From assembly GCA_002424045.1 (NCBI GenBank), contig DIPH01000051.1, forward strand, positions 75,411 to 139,410: DNA of 64,000 bases, given 5' to 3'. The stretch comes from Firmicutes bacterium UBA5493 (GTDB lineage Bacteria; Bacillota; Limnochordia; Darwinibacteriales; Darwinibacteriaceae). Positions within the stretch are counted from its first letter, which is position 1; each line of letters opens with the position of its first letter. Under the pieces are notes generated by a model. The model ran no database searches. It was not told the DNA's origin and worked only from the letters and a program-made list of their open reading frames with translations. Positions 52,914 through 61,090 of this stretch are shown here, in pieces. Made by a program: the position numbers and the translations under genes.

Positions 52914-54453
52914 CTACCTCATCCTCCTTTCTCTTCGCTGTCTCGTCGTATCCGCCACCAGCCATCATTAAGCCCAATACCCGCTCGTTCCCATCAGTAG
53001 CTGGTAATATTCCCACAATCTTCCCCTCATACATCACAGCAATGCGATCACTTAGAGACATAATCTCTTCAAGATCCGCGGAAACTAGCAAAATGGCCTT
53101 GCCTTGCTCGCGCTGTGACAAAAGAATGGAACGGATAAATTCAATAGACCCAATATCCACACCCCGGGTAGGATGGGCCGCAATTAGCAAGTCTGCATCT
53201 TCGGATACTTCGCGAGCCACAATTACCTTTTGCTTATTCCCACCCGAGAGATTTTCCGTGCGTATCCGGTGATTAGCGGGACGGATATCATATTCTTTCA
53301 CTAGCTTAGACGCAAGTGTGTTTACTTCTTGAAACTTAATCACCCGATGTTTTGAGAGCGGAGGATTGTCTAGGGTGGTGGCAATCAGATTCTCACCAAC
53401 GGTCATTTCTTTACATAAGCCCGATGTATTTCGGTCTTCGGGAATATGTGCCACACGCCTCTTGCGAATTTCTCCAGGTGACAAGTTGGCGATGGGAGTA
53501 CCCAAGATAGTGATCTCGCCCTGCTCAATTTTACTAAGCCCAGTTAGAACTTCGACCAATTCGCTCTGGCCATTGCCATCTACCCCAGCAATGCCCAAGA
53601 TCTCCCCTGCATGTACCTGGAAGGAAATGTCGGTGAGCTCCGATAGTTTTCGCCGGCCTTTAGCTGAGACACCTTGCACATTTAAGACGACGGGGCCTGT
53701 TTTGGTACTAGGTGCCTTAATATTCAGGAAAACTTCTCTACCAACCATCAACATGGCCAATTTTTCTTTTGTAGCATCAGCAACGTCTAGTGTTCCTTGC
53801 ACTTTTCCATCACGCATAACCGTAATCCGATCGGATATTTCCATCACTTCTTGTAACTTATGGGAGATGAAGATGACTGTCTTTCCATGCTGCTTCAACG
53901 TATCAATCACCTTAAATAAGTCATCAGTCTCCTGAGGAGTTAACACTGCTGTGGGCTCATCAAGAATGAGCACTTCAGCTCCTCGATACAAGGCCTTAAG
54001 TATTTCCACCCGTTGTGCCTCACCGACCGAGTTATCCATGATTTTACTATCTGGGCGAACGGCTAAGCCATATTCCCGTGATAACTCGGTGATTTTATTG
54101 AAAGCGTGGTCATAGTCTAATACACTGCGATTATTAGGCTCAAAACCCAGAATAATATTTTCCAGCACAGTCATAGTCGGGGCCAACATAAATTCTTGAT
54201 GAACCATACCAATCCCAAAACTCATGGCATCTCTAGCTGAATTAATTATTTGCTTCTCTCCCCTGATAAATATATCTCCCATATCAGGTTGAATGACTCC
54301 ATACAGCACATTCATTAAGGTAGATTTTCCTGCACCATTCTCACCGACTAGGGAATGAACCTCACCTTCGAGCAAAGAAAAGTCCACTTCTTTTAACGCA
54401 ATTACATTAGGAAATTGTTTAATGATCCCAGATAGCTTTACTAATGGCTCCAT
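52903..54453 (-). CDS. Nucleoside ABC transporter ATP-binding protein, tandem domains (NupO-like)
   Basis: 516 residues from the ATG at 54453, 8 bases after AGGAGG; an ATG 6 bases earlier is too close to it. Two fused ATPase domains. The first has GENGAGKSTLMNVLYG and LILDEPTAVLTP; the second has a degenerate Walker A (GVDGNGQSELVEVL) and ENLSGGNKQKVIVAREV. This is the RbsA/NupO architecture. It energises the two permeases that follow. Confidence 0.92.
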   Translation of the reverse strand: MEPLVKLSGIIKQFPNVIALKEVDFSLLEGEVHSLVGENGAGKSTLMNVLYGVIQPDMGDIFIRGEKQIINSARDAMSFGIGMVHQEFMLAPTMTVLENIILGFEPNNRSVLDYDHAFNKITELSREYGLAVRPDSKIMDNSVGEAQRVEILKALYRGAEVLILDEPTAVLTPQETDDLFKVIDTLKQHGKTVIFISHKLQEVMEISDRITVMRDGKVQGTLDVADATKEKLAMLMVGREVFLNIKAPSTKTGPVVLNVQGVSAKGRRKLSELTDISFQVHAGEILGIAGVDGNGQSELVEVLTGLSKIEQGEITILGTPIANLSPGEIRKRRVAHIPEDRNTSGLCKEMTVGENLIATTLDNPPLSKHRVIKFQEVNTLASKLVKEYDIRPANHRIRTENLSGGNKQKVIVAREVSEDADLLIAAHPTRGVDIGSIEFIRSILLSQREQGKAILLVSADLEEIMSLSDRIAVMYEGKIVGILPATDGNERVLGLMMAGGGYDETAKRKEDEVVEA

Positions 54454-54468
54454 ACTCATTTCCTCCTA

Positions 54469-54497
54469 TTCAGGCCCGGGAAAATCCCGGGCCTGAA
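54469..54497 (-). other. Intercistronic hairpin after the BMP gene
   Basis: TTCAGGCCCGGGA / TCCCGGGCCTGAA, a perfect 13-bp GC-rich stem with a 3-base loop, 7 bases after the binding-protein stop. Followed by TAGGAGG, the ribosome site of the ATPase gene, with no U-tract. Confidence 0.78.
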
Positions 54498-54504
54498 CTG
54501 CCTA

Positions 54505-55530
54505 TTAATTCCTTCTAAAGCCTTCATAGGTTTCTACTACAATCTCGCCATCCCTTACCTTTTGGGTTAATTCCGCTATTACTTCTAGAATTTCAGTAGG
54601 GAAGTCATCGCCAAGGGCTTCTTGCATAACTGACATATCGGTCAAGCTAACACCACCATTGGCAATATCCATATACAGCACTTCCCCACCCTCGTACGTT
54701 CCTTCAACCACTTGTTGCGTCATGAGGTAAGCGGCTTGGTCAATTCGTTTTAGCATACTAGTTACGATCGAACCAGGATAAATTCCATCTTGGTCTAAGT
54801 CTACACCAATGGCATACTTTCCTTCTTCGTATGCAGCTTCCAGAATACCATTTCCGGTACCACTAGCAACGTTCATTACAACATCGGCACCTTGTTCATA
54901 TTGGGAAAGGGTAAGTTCCTTTCCTCTTACTGGGTCTGTAAAGCTTCCAGCAAAGGAGACTAGCACTCGGATATCTGGATTGATGTACTTGGCACCCTGT
55001 CTGTAACCAGTGAGGAAGTCGTGCAATACTGGAATATCCATACCGCCGACCCATCCAATTGTCTGCTCGCTGTTGACGCCAGGGAGGTGATCGTATTCTG
55101 TCCACAGAGCTGCCACTGCACCCGCTAGAAACGAACCTTCGTTTTGGGCAAAAATAGCAGAGACTACGTTAGGCTGCTCTACAACACCGTCAATGATTCC
55201 AAACTTAATATTCGGGAAATAGCCTGCATTGCGGTCTAAGATATCTTGGAATTGAGTGGAGCTAGCGATTACCAGATCGTAACCTGCATCAGCCATAGCA
55301 ACCAAGTTTTGCTCCCAGTCAGCTGGTACTTCTGACTCTAGTATGCGAAGTTCAATTCCGAAATCTTCAACAGCTCGTTGTAAGCCTTGATGAGCACTGT
55401 CATTAAACGATTGATCTCCCAAGAAACCAGAGAGAACCAATGCTACACGAACAGGGCTATCAGCCATGGCTACAGTTCCGATAAGTAACACCAAGCTTAA
55501 ACTTAAGATGATCAAAAGCTTCTTATTCAT
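54505..55530 (-). CDS. BMP/NupN-family nucleoside-binding protein
   Basis: 341 residues, GAGGAGG upstream. Signal peptide ends TVAMA with no lipobox cysteine, unlike the lipoproteins of monoderm relatives. The Bmp fold shows RVALVLSGFLGDQSFNDSAH, IASSTQFQD, GSFLAGAVAALWT and TIGWVGGMDIP. It delivers nucleosides to the NupOPQ-like transporter. It follows the ribokinase gene after 41 bases. Confidence 0.9.
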   Translation of the reverse strand: MNKKLLIILSLSLVLLIGTVAMADSPVRVALVLSGFLGDQSFNDSAHQGLQRAVEDFGIELRILESEVPADWEQNLVAMADAGYDLVIASSTQFQDILDRNAGYFPNIKFGIIDGVVEQPNVVSAIFAQNEGSFLAGAVAALWTEYDHLPGVNSEQTIGWVGGMDIPVLHDFLTGYRQGAKYINPDIRVLVSFAGSFTDPVRGKELTLSQYEQGADVVMNVASGTGNGILEAAYEEGKYAIGVDLDQDGIYPGSIVTSMLKRIDQAAYLMTQQVVEGTYEGGEVLYMDIANGGVSLTDMSVMQEALGDDFPTEILEVIAELTQKVRDGEIVVETYEGFRRN

Positions 55531-55571
55531 TTCATATCCTCCTCTTAATCTGGTTTATCCTATCGGTCAAT

Positions 55572-56513
55572 CTAAACATCCTCTCCATCAACCACCTCCC
55601 TACGCTTTGCAAAGTCCTCTACGTCTTCCATGGAGGGCAAGCTATTTTGGGCTCCTGGTTTAGTCACCGTTAGAGCCCCAACCAGTGCGGCAAATTCCAC
55701 AGCTTGCCTGGAGGTTGCTCCTGCTGTAATCTTGCTTGTAAAAGCAGCGACAAAGGCGTCTCCTGCACCAGTGGCATCAACCATTTGGACCGAAATAGCC
55801 GGCACATGAAATTGCTCGGTTTCAGAATAATAATAAGCCCCTTGAGTACCCAAGGTCGAAACCACTACTTTGACACCTCTCGTCAGGAGCCGAGCACTAG
55901 CTAAACGCACGTCATCTAGATTTTCAACCTTAAGTCCGCTTAGCTGGGCTAGTTCGGTTTCGTTAGGAATTAAGAAGTCCACGTGTTGATAAATGCGATT
56001 CGTTAACTCTCTGGCTGGAGCTGGATTAAGTACCGTAGTAATACCCCGCTTATGAGCGAGCTCCAGAACTAAGTCCACGGGCTCAAGGGGAATTTCGAGC
56101 GAAGCTATTACTGCCGACACTTTATCAAGCTCAGCATGCTTCCGAACTTTTTCCTGATCCAGCTTGCTATTGGCTCCGGCATAAACACAGATGAAATTCT
56201 CGCCACTTTCTTCCACTGCAATAAGAGCTGTCCCCGTGGGAGTAGCAGCTTCGATATGTACCGAACTAGTATCAACACCACTTTCGCGCAGATTATTAAT
56301 TAGCCTGTGGCCAGACTCATCCTGACCAACGCATCCCAAGAACGTAACCGGTGATCCTAGAAGGCTAAGGGCGACCGCCTGGTTGGCTCCCTTACCTCCT
56401 GGAAAACTCTGCATGGCCAACCCCGGTACCGTCTGGCCCCTAGCGGGAAGCTTTTCCACAGTCATAACAACATCCATATTGATACTACCTACAACCAAAA
56501 TTTTACTTTTCAT
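55572..56513 (-). CDS. Ribokinase (copy 2, nucleoside operon)
   Basis: 313 residues, GGGGAG upstream, overlapping the lacI-type gene by 11 bases. ILVVGSINMDVVMTVEKLPA, FPGGKGANQAVALSLLG and VDATGAGDAFVAAF are ribokinase signatures. It differs from copies 1 and 3 in the N-terminal motif (GSINMD rather than GSFM.DLVVRTPR), as in classic RbsK. It would phosphorylate ribose released by the nucleoside hydrolase. Confidence 0.9.
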   Translation of the reverse strand: MKSKILVVGSINMDVVMTVEKLPARGQTVPGLAMQSFPGGKGANQAVALSLLGSPVTFLGCVGQDESGHRLINNLRESGVDTSSVHIEAATPTGTALIAVEESGENFICVYAGANSKLDQEKVRKHAELDKVSAVIASLEIPLEPVDLVLELAHKRGITTVLNPAPARELTNRIYQHVDFLIPNETELAQLSGLKVENLDDVRLASARLLTRGVKVVVSTLGTQGAYYYSETEQFHVPAISVQMVDATGAGDAFVAAFTSKITAGATSRQAVEFAALVGALTVTKPGAQNSLPSMEDVEDFAKRREVVDGEDV

Positions 56514-57525
56514 CGATTACACTCCCCACCAGACTAGATTCACGTATGACTAAGCGCGGTTGCAGTACTAGGGTTTCTGGTCTCTTGTACTGTTCTGGAT
56601 TGTTTAGGCGCCAAATCAGTGTTTCGGCAGCTTGCTGACCTAGCTCATATTTTAACTGAGCCACTGTTGTTAACCTCGGTCGAACCTTAGAAGCGAGAGG
56701 TATATCATCATAACCCACAATAGCAATATCATGAGGTACTCGAAGACCGGCTTCTTCGATTGCGCTTAAAGCTCCTATGGCCATTAAGTCATTTGCCGCA
56801 AAGATGGCAGTTGGTGGTTCTCTAAGTTCTAAGAGCTGTTTGGTTTCATAGTATCCTGTACTTTCCTTAAAATCACCTTCACGAACCCAATCCTGACGAG
56901 GCTCAAGGAGGCTTTCTTTCATGGCTTTTTCATATCCGATATAGCGGTCAAGCCCAGTTTGGGTGGTTTGCGGTCCACGTATCGTAGCAATCGCCTGATG
57001 CCCCAAACGAACAAGATGACGTACCGCCTCTTTTGCTCCCTTAAGGTTGTCATTGAGCACCTTATCAACATTCAACCCATCGACATAGCGGTCGGCTACC
57101 ACAATGGGTATCTTATTTTGTGCCAACTCTTCTAGATAATTTTTACTCATTATACTCCCAATAAAAATAATCCCATCAGCTTGACGCTCGCGAGCAACTG
57201 CCACATACTTCTTTTCCTTTACTTTCGAACCATCAGTATTACACATTAGCAAGCTGTAGCCATAATTATAAGCCGTATCCTCTACACCACGGGCCACTAA
57301 TGCAAAGAAAGGATTGGAGATATCCGGAATAATTAAGGTAATAATCTGTGTGAGTTTATTGACTAGACTTTTGGCCAAAGCGTTGGGTACATAATCTAAC
57401 TCTTCAGCTTTAGCCCAAATTCTGTGCTTTAATTCCTCTTTGACATAACCCTTATTATTTAAAGCTCGCGAAACGGTTGCAGTGGATACACCCACTTGTT
57501 TAGCTATTTCATAGATAGTAGACAA
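56503..57525 (-). CDS. LacI-family transcriptional regulator of the nucleoside operon
   Basis: 340 residues from a TTG with AGGGGA upstream. N-terminal HTH: TIYEIAKQVGVSTATVSRAL, hinge YVPNALAKSL, then a periplasmic-binding-like effector domain (LIIPDISNPFFALVARGVED, VADRYVDGL, AIFAANDLMAIGAL). It heads the operon and overlaps the ribokinase gene. A 32-base palindrome 26 bases upstream of its start codon is its probable operator. Likely effector: ribose or a nucleoside. Confidence 0.92.
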   Translation of the reverse strand: MSTIYEIAKQVGVSTATVSRALNNKGYVKEELKHRIWAKAEELDYVPNALAKSLVNKLTQIITLIIPDISNPFFALVARGVEDTAYNYGYSLLMCNTDGSKVKEKKYVAVARERQADGIIFIGSIMSKNYLEELAQNKIPIVVADRYVDGLNVDKVLNDNLKGAKEAVRHLVRLGHQAIATIRGPQTTQTGLDRYIGYEKAMKESLLEPRQDWVREGDFKESTGYYETKQLLELREPPTAIFAANDLMAIGALSAIEEAGLRVPHDIAIVGYDDIPLASKVRPRLTTVAQLKYELGQQAAETLIWRLNNPEQYKRPETLVLQPRLVIRESSLVGSVIDEK

Positions 57526-57550
57526 AGTATGATTCCCCTATTGAAGTAAT

Positions 57551-57582
57551 TGTAATATATGTAACCCTTTACATATATTACA
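57551..57582 (-). promoter_or_regulatory. 32-base palindromic operator upstream of the lacI-type gene
   Basis: TGTAATATATGTAA, four bases (CCCT), then TTACATATATTACA: two perfect 14-base arms. The core TGTAA-N4-TTACA has LacI-operator geometry, but the centre is CCCT instead of the usual central CG. Suggests autoregulation of the whole operon. Confidence 0.75.
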
Positions 57583-57585
57583 TGT

Positions 57586-57609
57586 TCATACTTCGTTGTG
57601 TTTTTTCAT
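57586..57609 (-). other. Seven-codon micro-ORF with a perfect ribosome binding site
   Basis: AAAGGAGGAAA precedes an ATG at 57609; the frame reads MKKHNEV and stops. It lies directly upstream of the operator. It may be a leader peptide or the stub of a lost gene. Confidence 0.3.
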
Positions 57610-57670
57610 TTTCCTCCTTTAGCTATGAAGTTTATTATTTTTTGCTGAACATCATGCGTTTTACGTTATG

Positions 57671-57693
57671 AAAACCGCATGATAACACATGCG
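57671..57693 (-). terminator. Probable terminator of the second isomerase gene
   Basis: On the minus strand CGCATG / CATGCG with a 6-base loop, then GTTTTC. The rest of the 343-base gap between the lacI-type and isomerase genes (57526-57868) holds only the operator and micro-ORF. Confidence 0.5.
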
Positions 57694-57868
57694 TAAAAAA
57701 ACGGACACCGGTTTCCAAAAAGGTGCTGGTTAAAGCCCTTTTGAGACTCCGCATGACCGTCATTGATCAAGTGTTTTTTCGATTTTCGTTCTTGTGACTG
57801 GTTTTGACCGGTTCCAATACCCATATCGCTATTCCCTGCAAAATCGCGTCCCAAGAATGAGTGCTACT

Positions 57869-58468
57869 CTAGCCTTCCTTGAACTTACTAAGCTGGGCTC
57901 CAAGACTACCTCCTGGATGATAACGATGAAAATCAACCTCACTAAACCCCTGTAGACTCGATAGGGCTACAGCTAGGGCGTCACCTATGACCAGGGTCAA
58001 TGTGGCACTGGTTGTTGGAGCTAGGTTAAGGTGGTCAGCCTCTCTTTCATAGTGATACGCAATGGATACATCACACGCCTTGGCAAGGCTCGACTCGTGG
58101 TTCGATGTTATGGAGATCCGTTTACAGCCAATCTGCCTTAGAACTGGAATCAAGCTTAGAACCTCACTTGTCTCTCCACTATTGGAGATCAAGACCACTA
58201 CATCATCTTTACCAATCATTCCCGAATCACCATGCACTCCTTCGGTGGAATGAACAAAAAATGCGGGGGTACCTGTGCTGGCAAAGGAAGCTGCTATTTT
58301 CTTGCCAACGATGCCAGACTTGCCAACCCCGGTAACTACCACCTTTCCCTGGCAACTTTGGAGCAAATTCACTGCCGCAACATAGCTGTCATCAATTTGA
58401 TCAAGCAGGGCCTGCACAGCCTGGGCCTCAACAGCAATAGCTTCTTTAATTAACTGTTGCACATCCAT
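57869..58468 (-). CDS. KpsF/GutQ-like SIS-domain sugar-phosphate isomerase without CBS domains (copy 2)
   Basis: 200 residues from the ATG at 58468, with GGGAGGGAG upstream; the frame is open further to 58564 but that part runs through a terminator stem. It is collinear with copy 1: VVVTGVGKSGIVGKKIAASF, ISNSGETSEV, HLNLAPTTSATLTLVIGDAL and FHRYHPGGSLG. Same predicted reaction (ribulose 5-phosphate / arabinose 5-phosphate). It sits downstream of ribokinase copy 3, whereas copy 1 precedes its ribokinase. Confidence 0.87.
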   Translation of the reverse strand: MDVQQLIKEAIAVEAQAVQALLDQIDDSYVAAVNLLQSCQGKVVVTGVGKSGIVGKKIAASFASTGTPAFFVHSTEGVHGDSGMIGKDDVVVLISNSGETSEVLSLIPVLRQIGCKRISITSNHESSLAKACDVSIAYHYEREADHLNLAPTTSATLTLVIGDALAVALSSLQGFSEVDFHRYHPGGSLGAQLSKFKEG

Positions 58469-58529
58469 TTCTGCTCCCTCCCATCTTAATTTTCGAAGTA
58501 CTTCATGGATTAATCCATCATTCTGAAAA

Positions 58530-58598
58530 AAAGCGGAGATAGTGTTAGGGCTTGATGCCGTCATGCCCTTATGGAGTGAACCTCCTTATCTCCGCTTT
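58530..58598 (-). terminator. Terminator/attenuator between ribokinase copy 3 and the isomerase gene
   Basis: On the minus strand AAAGCGGAGATA / TATCTCCGCTTT, a perfect 12-bp stem followed by TTTTTC. The 45-base loop contains an AAGGAGG site and the ATG of an in-frame 32-codon extension of the isomerase gene, so translation could interfere with the hairpin. Confidence 0.7.
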
Positions 58599-58625
58599 GC
58601 GTCGAATTTTAAGTAATCTATAACG

Positions 58626-59558
58626 TTAGTGCTTCAATAGAAAGTCATCAACTTCACCCCTAGAAGGTAAAGATGGAATTGCCCCCGGTTTAGTAACTGC
58701 CAAGGCGCCAACAGCATTGGCAAAACGGGCTGCTTCAGGCAACAGCTTGCCTCGAAGAATAGCCAAGGCCAGAGCACCATTGAACGCATCACCTGCAGCT
58801 ACTGTATCTACGACTTGGACAGAAAAACCCGGAACATACTCTGTCCCCCCTTCACTTGCAACCAGGGCACCTCTCTCTCCTAGGGTGAGAACCACATTTT
58901 GGACTCCCTTCGCGAGCAACAAGTTCGCTGCTTGTTTCGCTGTATCCACATCAACCACGTCAATTCCAGATAAGATCTTTGCTTCCGTTTCATTAGGTGT
59001 AAGATAGGAAACTTTGGCTAACATCTCATCGGGAAGCTTCTGTGCAGGTGCTGGATTCAGCAATACTGGTACGCTGTGTTTAAAGCCTAGATTAACTGCC
59101 TCACGCATCACATCAAGATCCATCTCCAATTGCAGCATTAAAATACCACTTTGGGCAATGACTTCTTCAATTTCCTGCAGATCGTCTAAAGTATAGCGCA
59201 TATTCGCGCCAGGAACGACCACAATGCGGTTATTACCCGATTCATCCAAGGTGACCGAGCCAATTCCCGTCTTGGTTTCTTTATCTCTCAAAATGTAATC
59301 GGAATTAATTGATTCTTCCTTAAGGACCGACAAAAAGGCATCACCAAAACCATCTTCACCCAGTTTGCCTGCCATAGCGACCCTACCACCTAAACGAGAA
59401 GCCGCAACTGCTTGGTTAGCCCCCTTGCCTCCTGGAAAACGGTGAAAGTCCAGACCAATAATGGTCTCGCCGTTCTCAGGCACCCGAGGAGTACGAACCA
59501 CTAGATCCATCATGAAGCTACCAATTACGAGAATCTCCTGTTGTTTGTGTTGCTTCAT
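58626..59558 (-). CDS. Ribokinase-like PfkB sugar kinase (copy 3, SIS-linked subtype)
   Basis: 310 residues. ILVIGSFMMDLVVRTPRVPE, FPGGKGANQAVAASRLGG and VQVVDTVAAGDAFNGALALA closely follow copy 1 at 34.0 kb. The shared GSFM.DLVVRTPR signature and the shared isomerase neighbour mark a distinct subtype. It is 16 bases after the xylulokinase gene and is followed by the terminator before the isomerase gene. Confidence 0.88.
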   Translation of the reverse strand: MKQHKQQEILVIGSFMMDLVVRTPRVPENGETIIGLDFHRFPGGKGANQAVAASRLGGRVAMAGKLGEDGFGDAFLSVLKEESINSDYILRDKETKTGIGSVTLDESGNNRIVVVPGANMRYTLDDLQEIEEVIAQSGILMLQLEMDLDVMREAVNLGFKHSVPVLLNPAPAQKLPDEMLAKVSYLTPNETEAKILSGIDVVDVDTAKQAANLLLAKGVQNVVLTLGERGALVASEGGTEYVPGFSVQVVDTVAAGDAFNGALALAILRGKLLPEAARFANAVGALAVTKPGAIPSLPSRGEVDDFLLKH

Positions 59559-59574
59559 CGTATCACATCCCTAA

Positions 59575-61074
59575 CTATGAAAATCCAACCAATCGATCAA
59601 ATGAATTTTTCAACGCCGGGTACAGATCTTTATACACATCATGAAGCTCCCCATAGGTTTGATGCCATTTTTGGTTCGGCTCTACTGTATGCTCAACTCT
59701 GATGATGGAGTCAGATGCCTCCAACACGCTTTGGTAGACGCCCACGCCCACACCTGCTAAAATAGCTGCACCCAAGGCAGGACCCTCATCGATGTTGACC
59801 TCCTCAAGAACCAGCCCTGTGATACTGGCAATGATCTCTTTCCAGAGAGGCGAGCGTGCTCCACCTCCTAGAATCCGTAAGGAAGTTCCATTCCAGCCCG
59901 CTGACCTAAGTAGCTCAACCGAATCGCAGAGCCCAAAGCCCACTCCCTCTAAAACAGCTCGAACAAGTTCCCCTTCACCATGTGTGGCGCTAAGCCCGAC
60001 AAAGGCGCCTCTGGCATTAGCGTCTCCATGAGGTGTTCTCTCTCCTGTCAAATAGGGCAAAAAGACTAGGCCCCGACTGCCTGGCGGAACAATAGCTGCC
60101 TTCTCTGTGAGGACGTCATATGATTTAGATTGGCTTCCAAACTGTTTGCGAAGCCATTGTAGCGAGAGTCCTGCCGATAACATTACGCCCATCATGTAAA
60201 ACTCGTTGGGCACACAACTATTAAACATGTGAACAGTACCAGCAGTGATTAGTCTCGGTTCCTCGAGATGAGCCAGAACAACACCGCTTGTTCCGAGACT
60301 GACCATGCCCCTCCCAGGGGTAACAACTCCACAACCAACGGCACCGCAGGCGTTATCGGCTCCCCCTCCTACGACGGGCGTACCTTCCTGCAAGCCTGTA
60401 AGCTTGGCCACTTCGCTGGTGACAGTACCCACGACCTCCGCTGAGCCGACAATGGGAGGCAGAATGTCTGAGGACAATTCAAGGCTGCTTAACACCGTTT
60501 CAGACCAAACTTGCTTCCGAATATTCATCATGAGCATGCCAGCAGCATCCGAAACTTCCATACTCAAATTGCCAGTTAAGCGGAAACGCACATAATCCTT
60601 GGGCAGTACCAGCCATCGCAATTTTTCATAATTAGTTGGCTCGTGATTTCTTAGCCATAGGAGTTTAGGCAGAGTGAATCCCTCTAATACAGGATTACAA
60701 ACCTCTTGGAACAACTTTTGGGAGTCGACAGTATCTTCAATGTAACGGCATTCGGCGCTCGTCCGTACATCATTCCAAAGAATGGCAGGTCTGATCACTT
60801 CGTGGTTTTTATCCAAAAACACCGAGCTATGCATTTGGCCCGATAGGCCAATACCTCGCACGGACTGGGGAGCGATGCTGAATTTGGTCAAAACATCGCG
60901 GATCCCTTTCATGGTTGCTAACCACATATTTTCCGGATTTTGCTCATACCAACCTGGACGTGGCGACGAAAGGGGGTATTCCACCGTGGCACTGCCTACC
61001 ACATCGCCACTGGTTTGCAACAGTATGGCCTTCACAGCTGAAGTTCCAATGTCAAGTCCTAGTAGGTAATCCAC
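59575..61074 (-). CDS. xylB: Xylulokinase
   Basis: 499 residues from a GTG with GGAGG upstream. FGGY-family kinase: LLGLDIGTSAVKAILL (N-terminal phosphate motif), GIGLSGQMHSSVFLD (the GQMH of xylulokinases), GGGADNACGAVG and LRILGGGARSPLW. It converts D-xylulose to D-xylulose 5-phosphate. The gene is 16 bases downstream of xylA and upstream of ribokinase copy 3. Confidence 0.94.
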   Translation of the reverse strand: MDYLLGLDIGTSAVKAILLQTSGDVVGSATVEYPLSSPRPGWYEQNPENMWLATMKGIRDVLTKFSIAPQSVRGIGLSGQMHSSVFLDKNHEVIRPAILWNDVRTSAECRYIEDTVDSQKLFQEVCNPVLEGFTLPKLLWLRNHEPTNYEKLRWLVLPKDYVRFRLTGNLSMEVSDAAGMLMMNIRKQVWSETVLSSLELSSDILPPIVGSAEVVGTVTSEVAKLTGLQEGTPVVGGGADNACGAVGCGVVTPGRGMVSLGTSGVVLAHLEEPRLITAGTVHMFNSCVPNEFYMMGVMLSAGLSLQWLRKQFGSQSKSYDVLTEKAAIVPPGSRGLVFLPYLTGERTPHGDANARGAFVGLSATHGEGELVRAVLEGVGFGLCDSVELLRSAGWNGTSLRILGGGARSPLWKEIIASITGLVLEEVNIDEGPALGAAILAGVGVGVYQSVLEASDSIIRVEHTVEPNQKWHQTYGELHDVYKDLYPALKNSFDRLVGFS

Positions 61075-61090
61075 ATTTCAGCCTCCATTT

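Noticed and set aside
57666..57854. 62-codon minus-strand ORF between the isomerase and lacI-type genes
   Set aside because: It runs over a terminator-like hairpin, lacks a ribosome site and resembles no protein family.
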